Assembly (NCBI GenBank): GCA_017515765.1 | Contig: JAFWFF010000119.1 | Span: 1 to 11,848, forward strand | DNA: 11,848 bases | Direction: 5' to 3' | From: Bacillota bacterium | GTDB taxonomy: Bacteria > Bacillota > Clostridia > Peptostreptococcales > Anaerovoracaceae | Part shown: positions 1 through 7,093 of the stretch, one piece after another | How the letters are laid out: each line of letters starts with the position of its first letter | How positions within the stretch are numbered: position 1 is the stretch's first letter | Notes under the pieces: model-generated | The model's input: only the letters and a program-made list of their open reading frames with translations | Told to the model about the DNA's origin: nothing | Databases searched by the model: none | Translations under genes and position numbers: made by a program

Positions 1-1688
1 CCCAGAAGGTGAAGGAGAACGTCGACAACAACCAGAAGGAGTATTTCCTCAAGGAGCGCATGAAAGCGATTCAGGAGGAGCTCGGCGAGGAAGAGGACGC
101 CCAGGCGGAAGCCGAGCAGTGGCTCGCCAAACTCGAGGAGCTTCATCTGGAAGAATCGATCGACACGAAGCTCCGCAAGGAGATAAAGCGCTTCGGCAAG
201 ATGCCGCCTTCGTCAGCGGAGAGCGCCGTGATCAGGAACTATGTCGAGACCATCCTGGAGCTCCCCTGGAACAGCGAATCCAAGGTGAACACCAACCTCA
301 ACAGGGCGGGAAAGATCCTCGAGAGGGACCACTACGGCCTCGACAAGGTCAAGGAAAGGATCCTGGAGTACCTGGCGGTGATACACCTCTCCAGATCGAT
401 CAAAGGACCCATCCTCTGCCTGGTAGGCCCTCCGGGAACCGGTAAGACATCCATCGCCAGGTCGATCGCAGAAGCCACGGGAAGGAAGTTCCTGCGCATG
501 TCTCTGGGCGGAGTGCGAGACGAGGCGGAGATCAGGGGACACAGGCGCACCTATATAGGCGCGATCCCAGGACGCATCATCACCAGCATCAAAGAATGCG
601 GGTCGAGCAATCCGCTGTTCCTCTTTGACGAGATAGACAAGATAGGCGCGGACTATAAGGGCGACCCTTCTTCGGCCCTGCTGGAAGTGCTGGACCCCGA
701 ACAGAACAAGACGTTCACCGACCACTTCCTGGAGATACCCTTTGATCTCTCAAAGGTGCTCTTCATAACGACAGCGAACACGCTTGACACGATCCCGAGG
801 CCGCTCCTCGACAGGATGGAAGTAATAGAGGTCTCCGGATATACAGAGCAGGACAAGGTCCAGATAGCCGAGCGCTACCTGATACCCAAGCAGATAAAGG
901 AACACGGCCTTAAGAAGGAATCCGTAAAGATATCCAGGGCGGCTCTTTCCGATATCATAAACTATTACACCAGAGAGTCCGGAGTAAGGAACCTGGAGCG
1001 CGAGATCGCGGGCATCTGCCGCAAGGCAGCCTACTGGACGGTCAGCGACAGGAAAAAGACCTTCTCCGTCACTCCGCGCAACCTCGAGAAATATCTGGGC
1101 AAGCGCAGGTTCCACTATGATATCATAGACGGTAAGGGAGAGATCGGAGTGGTGACCGGAATGGCCTGGACCGAGGTCGGAGGAGACACCCTCTCCATAG
1201 AGACCGCTGTGGTCCCGGGGACAGGGAAACTGTCCCTCACCGGAAACCTGGGCGACGTGATGCAGGAGTCCGCGAGAGCAGGCGTCAGCTATATCAGATC
1301 CATCGCTTCGGAACTCGGTATCCCCGAAGACTTCTACGAGAAGAAAGACCTCCACATCCACGTCCCGGAGGGAGCTGTCCCGAAAGACGGCCCATCTGCC
1401 GGAGTCACCATGTTCACGAGCTGCGTTTCCGCTTTGACGGGAAGGCCGGTAAGAAAAGACGTGGCGATGACCGGGGAGATAACGCTGAGAGGAAAAGTCC
1501 TGCCGGTGGGCGGCATCAAAGAGAAGGTGCTCGCCGCATACCGCGCCGGGATCCGCACCATCCTCCTGCCGCGTGAGAATCTGAAGGATACGGAGGATAT
1601 CCCGCAGGCCGTGAGGAAGGATATCCGTTTCGTGGGACTCGATCTTGCCCGTGAAGCTCTGGAAGAAGCACTGGAGAAGCAGGAATGA
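1..1688 (+). CDS. lon: ATP-dependent protease Lon (LonA), 5'-truncated by window edge
   Basis: ATP-dependent serine protease that degrades misfolded and some regulatory proteins in the cytoplasm. The reading frame is open from the first complete codon (position 3), so the gene starts outside the window; the GTG at 9 is an internal Val codon. About 561 residues remain, against roughly 770–800 for LonA, so the N-terminal substrate-binding domain is missing. Visible parts, in order: the linker helix motif ending MKAIQEELGE (near 60–90); the Walker A GPPGTGKT (426–449); the Walker B DEID (from 627); the sensor region ITTAN; and the protease domain with catalytic Ser in GPSAG (codon 1395–1397) and catalytic Lys 43 residues later in GGIKEKV (codon 1524–1526). 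All catalytic elements are intact. The stop overlaps the engB start (ATGA, 1685–1688), so the two are probably translationally coupled, as the lonA–ysxC pair is adjacent in Bacillus. No promoter is visible because the 5' end is absent. Confidence 0.97.
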   Translation, partial: QKVKENVDNNQKEYFLKERMKAIQEELGEEEDAQAEAEQWLAKLEELHLEESIDTKLRKEIKRFGKMPPSSAESAVIRNYVETILELPWNSESKVNTNLNRAGKILERDHYGLDKVKERILEYLAVIHLSRSIKGPILCLVGPPGTGKTSIARSIAEATGRKFLRMSLGGVRDEAEIRGHRRTYIGAIPGRIITSIKECGSSNPLFLFDEIDKIGADYKGDPSSALLEVLDPEQNKTFTDHFLEIPFDLSKVLFITTANTLDTIPRPLLDRMEVIEVSGYTEQDKVQIAERYLIPKQIKEHGLKKESVKISRAALSDIINYYTRESGVRNLEREIAGICRKAAYWTVSDRKKTFSVTPRNLEKYLGKRRFHYDIIDGKGEIGVVTGMAWTEVGGDTLSIETAVVPGTGKLSLTGNLGDVMQESARAGVSYIRSIASELGIPEDFYEKKDLHIHVPEGAVPKDGPSAGVTMFTSCVSALTGRPVRKDVAMTGEITLRGKVLPVGGIKEKVLAAYRAGIRTILLPRENLKDTEDIPQAVRKDIRFVGLDLAREALEEALEKQE

Positions 1689-2287
1689 AGATAGTGAGAT
1701 CCGAACTCGAACTGGTGGCGGTCAAGCCTTCCCAGTATCCTCCCGCGGATCTTCCCGAGATAGCGTTCGTGGGACGGTCAAACGTCGGGAAGTCCTCTTT
1801 GCTGAACTATCTGACGGGAAGGAAGAATCTCGCGAGAGTCAGCGGGAGCCCCGGAAAGACCCGGACGATCAACTTCTACCGCATAAACGACAGCTTCAGG
1901 ATAGACGACCTCCCGGGATACGGCTACGCCAAGGTCTCCCGGAACGTGACCAAAGACTGGGACGCCATGATGGCCGGGTTCTTTGAGAACAGGAAGAATC
2001 TGAAGCGCGTCATCCAGCTTGTGGACATCCGCCACGAGCCCACCGCCCAGGATAAGGAGATGTACGATTTCCTGAGAGGCTACGGGCTTTCCGGAGTGGT
2101 CTGCGCCACCAAGGCGGACAAGGTGTCAGGCAACCAGCGGCAGAAGAGCATATCGGCGATAAAGAAGAAGCTTGAACTGACGGCGGACGACCGCATCGTG
2201 ACCGTCAGCGCTCTGAAAAGGCAGGGGGGAGACGAGCTCCTGGCTTTGATAGAAGCGGGGATAAACGATCAGTTAGAGCTTGTGTGA
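1685..2287 (+). CDS. engB: Ribosome-biogenesis GTPase EngB (YsxC/YihA)
   Basis: Small TRAFAC-class GTPase needed for late assembly of the large (50S) ribosomal subunit. The 200-aa length is typical. All G motifs are present: G1 GRSNVGKSS (residues 30–38), G3 DLPGYG (75–80), G4 TKAD (142–145) and G5 SALK (175–178). The switch I region contains the PGKTRTINFY signature of the EngB family. The start codon lies inside the lon stop (ATGA), with a GGAG-like Shine–Dalgarno sequence in the end of lon. The stop is 19 bp before hpt. The lon–engB order is a common Firmicutes arrangement and supports both calls. Regulation is presumably by the upstream lon promoter, which is outside the window. Confidence 0.97.
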   Translation: MKIVRSELELVAVKPSQYPPADLPEIAFVGRSNVGKSSLLNYLTGRKNLARVSGSPGKTRTINFYRINDSFRIDDLPGYGYAKVSRNVTKDWDAMMAGFFENRKNLKRVIQLVDIRHEPTAQDKEMYDFLRGYGLSGVVCATKADKVSGNQRQKSISAIKKKLELTADDRIVTVSALKRQGGDELLALIEAGINDQLELV

Positions 2288-2306
2288 TAATAGACAGGAG
2301 TCAGGT

Positions 2307-2843
2307 ATGGCGATCAAAGAAAAAGAAACCGTCGGAAAGATCCTCTACACGCAGGAGCAGATCTATGAACGCGTCGAGGAACTTGCCAGAGAGATAGAGA
2401 AGGACTATGAAGGGGAAGAACTCATCCTTCTCTGCACCCTGAAAGGGGCGGTCGTTTTCATGGCGGACATGATGAAGGCCATAAACCTCGATACCATGAT
2501 AGACTTCATCGCGGCAAGCAGCTACGGTTCGGGCACTTCGACCTCCGGATTCGTCAAAGTGACGAAGGACGTCACCATGGACCTCTACAACAAGAACGTT
2601 CTCATAATAGAGGATATCGTTGACAGCGGGACGACCCTGAAATTCCTGAAGGAATATCTCCAGGACAGGAACCCGAAGAGCGTAAAGATCGCGACGCTTC
2701 TCGACAAGCCCGCGAGGAGGACGGCGGACGTGACCCCGGACTACGTGGGCTTTACCGTGGACGATCTTTTCATAATTGGATACGGCCTGGACTATGACCA
2801 GAGATACCGTAATCTCCCTTATATCAGCTATCTTGACAACTGA
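2307..2843 (+). CDS. hpt: Hypoxanthine(-guanine) phosphoribosyltransferase
   Basis: Purine salvage enzyme that joins hypoxanthine or guanine to PRPP, giving IMP or GMP. The 178-aa protein has the family's flexible loop segment SSYGSGTSTSG (residues 71–81) and the PRPP-binding motif VLIIEDIVDSGTT (98–110), with the paired acidic residues 102–103 and the catalytic-base Asp 106. The C-terminal segment FIIGYGLDYDQRYRNLPYI is typical of bacterial HPRTs. The start was set at ATG 2307 because AGGAG (2296–2300) lies 6 nt upstream; an in-frame TTG at 2280 overlaps the end of engB and has no such support. Two stop codons follow in tandem (TGATAA). Genes flank it at 19 and 20 bp, so it is read as part of the lon–engB transcript. 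Whether it prefers hypoxanthine or guanine cannot be told from sequence. Confidence 0.95.
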   Translation: MAIKEKETVGKILYTQEQIYERVEELAREIEKDYEGEELILLCTLKGAVVFMADMMKAINLDTMIDFIAASSYGSGTSTSGFVKVTKDVTMDLYNKNVLIIEDIVDSGTTLKFLKEYLQDRNPKSVKIATLLDKPARRTADVTPDYVGFTVDDLFIIGYGLDYDQRYRNLPYISYLDN

Positions 2844-2863
2844 TAACGGAAGAAGGCAGAGAA

Positions 2864-3427
2864 ATGGTAAACGTTGATGATCTGATCAAAAAGAGGATAG
2901 CGGCTGCAATACGTACGGAAAAGGACTTCAGTACGGCGCTGAGATCCGGGGTGGAGGTGGTCTTCCTTCTCCATTCCAACATCATGACGGTCCATCAGAG
3001 CGTCAAAGAGGTCCACAGCTCCGGCAAATACGCCTTTGTACACGTAGACTTTGCCGAAGGGATCGGCAAGGACCGAGCGGGGCTTGAATTCCTGGCAAAG
3101 CAGGGGGTAGACGGCATACTGACTACCAGGACCAACATAGTCAGGATGGCTAAGGAATTCGACCTTGTAACCGTGCAGCGTTTCTTCCTGGTAGACTCAC
3201 ATTCGCTGAACACGTCAGTCGAGTCGCTGAGGATCGCGAAACCTGATATAATAGAACTGATGCCCGGCATAGTGACCAAGAAGATCCGCGAGTTCGCCCA
3301 GATCTCCGAGGTGCCGATCATCGCGGGCGGGCTTATCGAAACGGAAGAGGAAGTTAGAGAGGCACTCGATGCCGGCGCTGACGTGGTGTCGACGGGAGAG
3401 GTCAGACTCTGGAGTCTCAGTATATAG
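2864..3427 (+). CDS. glpP: Glycerol-3-phosphate responsive antiterminator, GlpP family
   Basis: RNA-binding regulator. In Bacillus, GlpP with glycerol-3-phosphate lets transcription pass a terminator in the leaders of glp mRNAs (glpFK, glpD). The 187-aa protein matches the family in length and in its landmarks: FLLHSNIMTV near the N-terminus, FVHVDFAEGIGKD in the middle, the segment GVDGILTTRTNIV, VQRFFLVDSHSL, then PDIIELMPGI and a phosphate-loop-like end IIAGGLIETEEEV followed by DVVSTG. This is a TIM-barrel-like fold. The start ATG at 2864 has a purine-rich GGAAGAAGG upstream. It lies 20 bp after hpt and 9 bp before the beta-CASP gene. No glycerol uptake or catabolism gene is in the window, so its target must be elsewhere or may differ. 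The family call is firm; the ligand and target are inferred from the family. Confidence 0.92.
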   Translation: MVNVDDLIKKRIAAAIRTEKDFSTALRSGVEVVFLLHSNIMTVHQSVKEVHSSGKYAFVHVDFAEGIGKDRAGLEFLAKQGVDGILTTRTNIVRMAKEFDLVTVQRFFLVDSHSLNTSVESLRIAKPDIIELMPGIVTKKIREFAQISEVPIIAGGLIETEEEVREALDAGADVVSTGEVRLWSLSI

Positions 3428-3436
3428 GAGGAAGCA

Positions 3437-5182
3437 ATGAAGATTCAGTTTTGCGGCGCATCGAGCGGAGTGACGGGCTCCTGCCATCTGCTCAAGAGCG
3501 GAGACCACCAGGTGCTGCTGGACTGCGGACAGTTCCAGGGCGGCAAAGCTCAGGACGCTATGAACTATGAGCCGTTCCCCTTCAATCCCGCGGAGATAGA
3601 GTGCGTGGTGCTTTCGCACGCGCACATAGATCACTGCGGAAGGCTCCCGCTTCTCGTAAAGCGCGGGTTCAGCGGGCCGATCTACTGCACCGACGCGACA
3701 GCGGACCTGCTCGACATAATGCTGAAGGACAGCGCGTATATCCACGAGAAGGACGCGGAAGACCTGAACCGCAAGGGCAAGCGCGCAGGCCAGGCGCCTG
3801 TGGAACCTCTCTACACGCTCCAGGACGTGCTGGACACCCTTAAGCTGCTCAGGCCGGTCATCTACGACCAGCTCGTGCATATCAACGACGAAATGCGCAT
3901 AGTCTTCAACGACGCAGGGCACATTCTCGGATCCGCGATCACGGAGATCTGGGTCAAGGAAGAAGGCAAGGAGGCCAAGATCGTCTTCTCGGGCGACCTC
4001 GGAATGACCGAGAGACCGATCCTGCGAGACCCGACCTACATAAAGAAAGCGGACTTCGTCATCATGGAGTCCACTTACGGCAGCCGCAATCACGTTGAAG
4101 AAGGAGCAAGCATAAAGGATCTTCTCGACATAGTGATCAAAACCACCAAACGCGGCGGAAACGTCATCATACCGTCGTTCGCGGTAGGCAGGACCCAGGA
4201 GATGATCTTCGAGTTCAACAAATTCTTCGCGAACAACGGCGACTACAGAGAGCAGCTCGACAAGATCAAGGTCTACGTCGACAGCCCGATGGCGGGCTCC
4301 GCAACTGAGGTGTTCAAGCGTAACGTCCAGGTCTTTGATGACGAGACGAAGGACTACCTCCTGCACGGCGACGACCCGCTCGACTTCCCGAACCTGGTGT
4401 TCACCAGGAGCAGCGAGGAGTCGAGGCAGCTGAACTTCAACACCGAGCCGAAGGTAATAATCTCAGCAAGCGGAATGTGCGAGGCGGGCCGCATCAGGCA
4501 TCACCTCAAGCATAACCTCTGGAACAGCAAGAACAGCATAGTCTTCGTCGGCTACCAGGCCGTCGGGACGCTGGGAAGGGCTTTGATCGACGGACAGGAC
4601 AAGGTCACTCTCTTCGGAGAGGAGATCAGCGTTAAGGCCGAGATCTACAACCTTGAAGGTTTTTCGGGGCACGCCGACCAGAACGGCCTGTTCGCCTGGG
4701 TCGCGCATTTCCAGAAGAGGCCTAGCCAGATCTTCCTGGTCCACGGCGAGGAGGAGAGCAAAGAGGTCTTTGCCGCGCTGCTGCACGACAAGCTGGGATA
4801 CGACCCGGTCGTTGTCAGAGGCAATTCGGAATTCGAGCTCGACATGGAGAGCGCGAAGATACTGAACCTGGAGGAGGCAAAGATGCAGGCGGCGTCCTTC
4901 GAGGACGTCCAGAACGTGAGGAACCAGATCTCGGGCATCCACTCGGAACTGGAGCACATCCTCTACAATACCGATCTTGCGCTTAAGGGAGACCTTTCCG
5001 AGGATAAGATCATCAGGATCAACAACGTGATCCAGGAGCTGAAGAAGGCGACCCTGAATCTGGGTTCCATCGTTACCGGAAGGGACGAGCCCATAACCGG
5101 GCAGGATATGATCGAGGGACCCGAAGGAGAAAAAAGGCCTTTAAAGGAGAGAGAAGGGAACCTTACGGGAACCGTAAACTGA
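3437..5182 (+). CDS. Metallo-beta-lactamase fold / beta-CASP RNA-processing nuclease
   Basis: Predicted zinc-dependent RNA exo/endonuclease of the beta-CASP group, related to CPSF73-like bacterial and archaeal enzymes rather than to RNase J or beta-lactamases. The MBL motifs are complete: HAHIDH (residues 61–66), His162 in DAGHILGS, and Asp187 in SGDLG. The beta-CASP motifs follow: ESTYG (211–215), SASGMCEAG (343–351), GFSGHAD with His412, and His436 in LVHGEEES. The last ~100 residues (from about 478) lie beyond the catalytic core; they look helical, possibly coiled-coil, and end in a charged tail. The start has AGGAGG (3426–3431) overlapping the glpP stop, the strongest ribosome site in the cluster. 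It is the last gene of the cluster and is followed by an intrinsic terminator. Family and catalytic competence are clear; the RNA substrate is unknown. Confidence 0.93.
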   Translation: MKIQFCGASSGVTGSCHLLKSGDHQVLLDCGQFQGGKAQDAMNYEPFPFNPAEIECVVLSHAHIDHCGRLPLLVKRGFSGPIYCTDATADLLDIMLKDSAYIHEKDAEDLNRKGKRAGQAPVEPLYTLQDVLDTLKLLRPVIYDQLVHINDEMRIVFNDAGHILGSAITEIWVKEEGKEAKIVFSGDLGMTERPILRDPTYIKKADFVIMESTYGSRNHVEEGASIKDLLDIVIKTTKRGGNVIIPSFAVGRTQEMIFEFNKFFANNGDYREQLDKIKVYVDSPMAGSATEVFKRNVQVFDDETKDYLLHGDDPLDFPNLVFTRSSEESRQLNFNTEPKVIISASGMCEAGRIRHHLKHNLWNSKNSIVFVGYQAVGTLGRALIDGQDKVTLFGEEISVKAEIYNLEGFSGHADQNGLFAWVAHFQKRPSQIFLVHGEEESKEVFAALLHDKLGYDPVVVRGNSEFELDMESAKILNLEEAKMQAASFEDVQNVRNQISGIHSELEHILYNTDLALKGDLSEDKIIRINNVIQELKKATLNLGSIVTGRDEPITGQDMIEGPEGEKRPLKEREGNLTGTVN

Positions 5183-5200
5183 AGATATTTGGCAACCGGC

Positions 5201-5231
5201 CGTCCGGGGAATTATCCCCGGACGTTTTTTT
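5201..5231 (+). terminator. Intrinsic terminator closing the lon–engB–hpt–glpP–beta-CASP cluster
   Basis: Perfect 10-bp stem CGTCCGGGGA (5201–5210) and TCCCCGGACG (5215–5224) with a 4-nt loop ATTA, followed at once by seven T residues (5225–5231). It lies 18 bp after the beta-CASP stop codon. Confidence 0.95.
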
Positions 5232-5262
5232 GTCTGATCGAATGGGGATTTCACTTTATCTA

Positions 5263-5291
5263 TTGACAATAATTACCAAAAATGGTAGAAA
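5263..5291 (+). promoter_or_regulatory. Sigma-A-type promoter with internal palindrome, upstream of the 134-aa gene
   Basis: Consensus -35 TTGACA (5263–5268), 17-bp spacer, and -10 TAGAAA (5286–5291) preceded by TGG (5283–5285), that is an extended -10. The predicted transcript start is near 5298, about 43 nt before the start codon. A short inverted repeat TACCA-N4-TGGTA (5274–5287) spans the spacer and the first bases of the -10, which would suit a repressor operator. A second palindrome, TTAATTAATTAA (5304–5315), lies in the predicted leader; it may be only AT-rich sequence. Confidence 0.72.
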
Positions 5292-5340
5292 TTATTTACT
5301 CGATTAATTAATTAAAAACCGGTGAAAGGAGAACAGGAAA

Positions 5341-5745
5341 ATGTCTAGAGAATGGCAGCAGACCAAGATGACGAAATATCTTCTGCCTGATGCGGTATAC
5401 TATCAGAGCCTCTGGGCGGTGAGGGATCTGCAGAGGATGGAACTGAGGATCAGGGAAATGGATAAGGAAGGCACGTCCGCCCGCGCTTCAAGCATAGTTA
5501 AGGACGGTTCGGCGGATTACAGCGGCGACAGCCAGACTGAGAGGAAAGCGCTCGAGCGCGCGATACTGGAAGAACGTGTGGAAGGGATCAAAAAAGCCCT
5601 CAGCAGCGTTCCTTCCTGTTACAGGAGCTTTATCCTGAGCAATATAATCATGAAAGACAGCGGAAAGGCGTTTCCCGACAAACTGTGGCGTCTGTGGAAA
5701 CAGAGGTTCCTCTACGATGTTGCCCACAATCTGTCAATGATCTGA
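5341..5745 (+). CDS. Unknown 134-aa protein, basic/aromatic C-terminus
   Basis: I cannot assign a function. The start ATG 5341 has AAAGGAG (5325–5331) 9 nt upstream and its own promoter, so it is very likely expressed. The N-terminus has an aromatic segment KYLLPDAVYYQSLWAVRDLQRME (in two parts: residues 12–22 and 23–34). A polar, low-complexity linker follows (about 43–66), then a charged helix (68–87) and a C-terminal block VPSCYRSFILSNI ... LWRLWKQRFLYDVAHNLSMI (90–134). The C-terminal block recalls, from memory, small hypothetical proteins of Clostridia with a pattern like YR..I..NI...W..WK.RF...VA..L; some of these resemble the end of phage-type or sigma-region-4-like regulators. No membrane segment or signal peptide is seen. 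It is monocistronic, between an upstream terminator and a weak downstream one, in AT-rich flanks. A DNA- or RNA-binding role is possible but unproven. Confidence 0.85.
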   Translation: MSREWQQTKMTKYLLPDAVYYQSLWAVRDLQRMELRIREMDKEGTSARASSIVKDGSADYSGDSQTERKALERAILEERVEGIKKALSSVPSCYRSFILSNIIMKDSGKAFPDKLWRLWKQRFLYDVAHNLSMI

Positions 5746-5756
5746 ATTATGCAGAT

Positions 5757-5789
5757 TTATTCAAAAAAACTGAATAATTAATTTTTTTT
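5757..5789 (+). terminator. Possible weak terminator after the 134-aa gene
   Basis: A 7-bp AT-rich stem TTATTCA (5757–5763) and TGAATAA (5771–5777) with a 7-nt loop is followed 4 nt later by eight T residues (5782–5789). The stem is weak, so read-through into the next gene is likely to be appreciable. Confidence 0.4.
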
Positions 5790-5790
5790 A

Positions 5791-5820
5791 TAGACATTAT
5801 TAAACCTGTTGTGCTACACT
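5791..5820 (+). promoter_or_regulatory. Promoter of the PucR-family regulator gene
   Basis: A -35-like TAGACA (5791–5796), 18-bp spacer, and -10 TACACT (5815–5820) preceded by TGC (5812–5814), giving an extended -10. The predicted start of transcription is near 5827, leaving a leader of about 46 nt. It begins directly after the T-tract of the preceding hairpin. Confidence 0.65.
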
Positions 5821-5859
5821 CCTCTTGTAAAAAAGACAAAATATCCGATTATGCGTATT

Positions 5860-5866
5860 GAGAGGT
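5860..5866 (+). promoter_or_regulatory. Ribosome binding site that fixes the PucR-family start
   Basis: GAGAGGT lies 7 nt before ATG 5873 and downstream of the alternative TTG 5858, which overlaps it. This favours the shorter 380-aa product. Confidence 0.75.
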
Positions 5867-5872
5867 AGTGCA

Positions 5873-7015
5873 ATGGCAGTAAGAGTTAACGACATTTTGA
5901 GAATGCATGGCCTCGACGGTTTCTATCAAGTTGCCGGCAGGGAAGGAAACGACAGGGTGGTGAGCACGGTTTTGATCGCCGACCTTGCGTTTGCCGATTC
6001 AGAACGTGATTATTCAAGCGTTCGCGAAGGAAGTTTTATCGTTACCGGAGTATTGCTTGGATCGCTTGAAGACGAAAAACTGATCCTGGCAGTCCGGAAG
6101 GCGTCGGAGGTTGGCGCTTCGGGGGTCGCGATCGCGAGAAAGACCGACAACCCGATCACGGAATTCGTACTCAGTTACTGTAACGAGATCATGATGCCTT
6201 TATTCACGTTTGATCCCGGGAATGTCAAGATCGAGGAGATAATCCTGGATCTTATGAGCCTGATAAGGGAAGACGGCGGAACGATCTCTTTCTCGAGAGA
6301 AGTCGAGCGCATGCTTAACGGAGGACTGAACGCGGTCGATACCGCGGAGATCTCCGAAATGCTGTGCCCGGGCGCCCGCAAGCTCTGTATCGTGGCATAC
6401 ATAGGCTCGAGATCTTCAAGAGATTCATTCAGGACTTCGAGAGCTGTCAAATCATTCGACACGAATACCGGGGAAAACGCCGCGTGCCATCTTGTCCCTT
6501 ACAAGAACGGCCTTTTCGCGGTCATATCGATGGGAAGAGTCGATACCAAAGTCAGAGACCGGATAGTGGCTGAGATCATGGAACTCCTGGATGCCCGCGC
6601 GGACCTTATCACCACGTTCAGCGGGGTCCATTCCACACTTGAGGAACTCGACAGGGCGTTCAGGGAAAGCTATTTCGCTTTCCAGGCTGCGCGCGTCGAA
6701 GGGCTGAGCAGCGTGGAATACAAAGACATAGGCATCTATAAGGTCCTCGTGCCGCTGAAGGACGAGCCGCATATGGTAGAGTTCATGCATACCTATATCC
6801 AGGTGATGAACGCCGAGTGGCTCGAGACCGCGAAGATATTCGTCAAGTGCAAGGGCAGCTATGATGACGCGGCAGAGATAATGAAATGCCACCGCAATAC
6901 GGTCAGATACAGGATATCCAGGATAAGGGAGCTGGTCGATAAGGAACGAAGCGAATTCGAGTTCAATCAAAGCCTGATGATGGCTGTCAAGCTTCACTTG
7001 CTGAATGAACTGTAA
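5873..7015 (+). CDS. PucR-family transcriptional regulator
   Basis: Predicted DNA-binding regulator of 380 aa. The N-terminal ~125 residues fit the PucR (purine catabolism regulator-like) sensor domain, beginning VRVNDILRMHGLDGFYQVAG and containing the segment REGSFIVTGV. A middle region (about 150–290) fits the CdaR/GGDEF-like linker of this family. The C-terminus carries the PucR helix-turn-helix, with YDDAAEIMKCHRNTVRYRISRI at about 330–351. The start was placed at ATG 5873, preceded by AGAGG (5861–5865) at 7 nt; an in-frame TTG at 5858 would put the initiator ahead of that site. Family members sense purines, amino acids or other metabolites, but no catabolic genes lie beside it, so the effector and targets are unknown. 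It has its own promoter and a strong terminator, so it is transcribed alone, and autoregulation is plausible. Confidence 0.9.
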   Translation: MAVRVNDILRMHGLDGFYQVAGREGNDRVVSTVLIADLAFADSERDYSSVREGSFIVTGVLLGSLEDEKLILAVRKASEVGASGVAIARKTDNPITEFVLSYCNEIMMPLFTFDPGNVKIEEIILDLMSLIREDGGTISFSREVERMLNGGLNAVDTAEISEMLCPGARKLCIVAYIGSRSSRDSFRTSRAVKSFDTNTGENAACHLVPYKNGLFAVISMGRVDTKVRDRIVAEIMELLDARADLITTFSGVHSTLEELDRAFRESYFAFQAARVEGLSSVEYKDIGIYKVLVPLKDEPHMVEFMHTYIQVMNAEWLETAKIFVKCKGSYDDAAEIMKCHRNTVRYRISRIRELVDKERSEFEFNQSLMMAVKLHLLNEL

Positions 7016-7041
7016 TTGAATTAAAGCATACCGACGAACGG

Positions 7042-7068
7042 AAAGAGCAGGCGTGAGCCTGCTCTTTT
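7042..7068. terminator. Shared (bidirectional) terminator between convergent pucR-like gene and ychF
   Basis: An 11-bp perfect stem AAAGAGCAGGC (7042–7052) and GCCTGCTCTTT (7057–7067), loop GTGA. The + strand ends in TTTT; the - strand ends in TTT. It lies 26 bp past the PucR-family stop and 26 bp past the ychF stop on the other strand, so it probably ends both transcripts. The U-tract is short in both directions. Confidence 0.85.
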
Positions 7069-7093
7069 GTCTGACGTTATCGGGGGAAGGGAT

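Noticed and set aside
9..11. GTG at 9 as the start of lon
   Set aside because: The frame is open to the window edge and the protein there aligns with the middle of Lon, so this is an internal Val codon.
2280..2306. TTG 2280 as the start of hpt
   Set aside because: It overlaps the end of engB, and the ATG at 2307 has AGGAG at ideal spacing and matches the usual HPRT length.
3215..4366. Long antisense open frame (383 codons) opposite glpP and the beta-CASP gene
   Set aside because: It is a shadow of codon bias in a G+C-rich gene. It lies opposite complete, motif-rich genes, has no recognisable domain and no convincing ribosome site.
5232..5872. Small mobile element or prophage remnant around the 134-aa gene
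   Set aside because: The flanks are AT-rich, but I see no terminal inverted repeats, target-site duplication, integrase or transposase.
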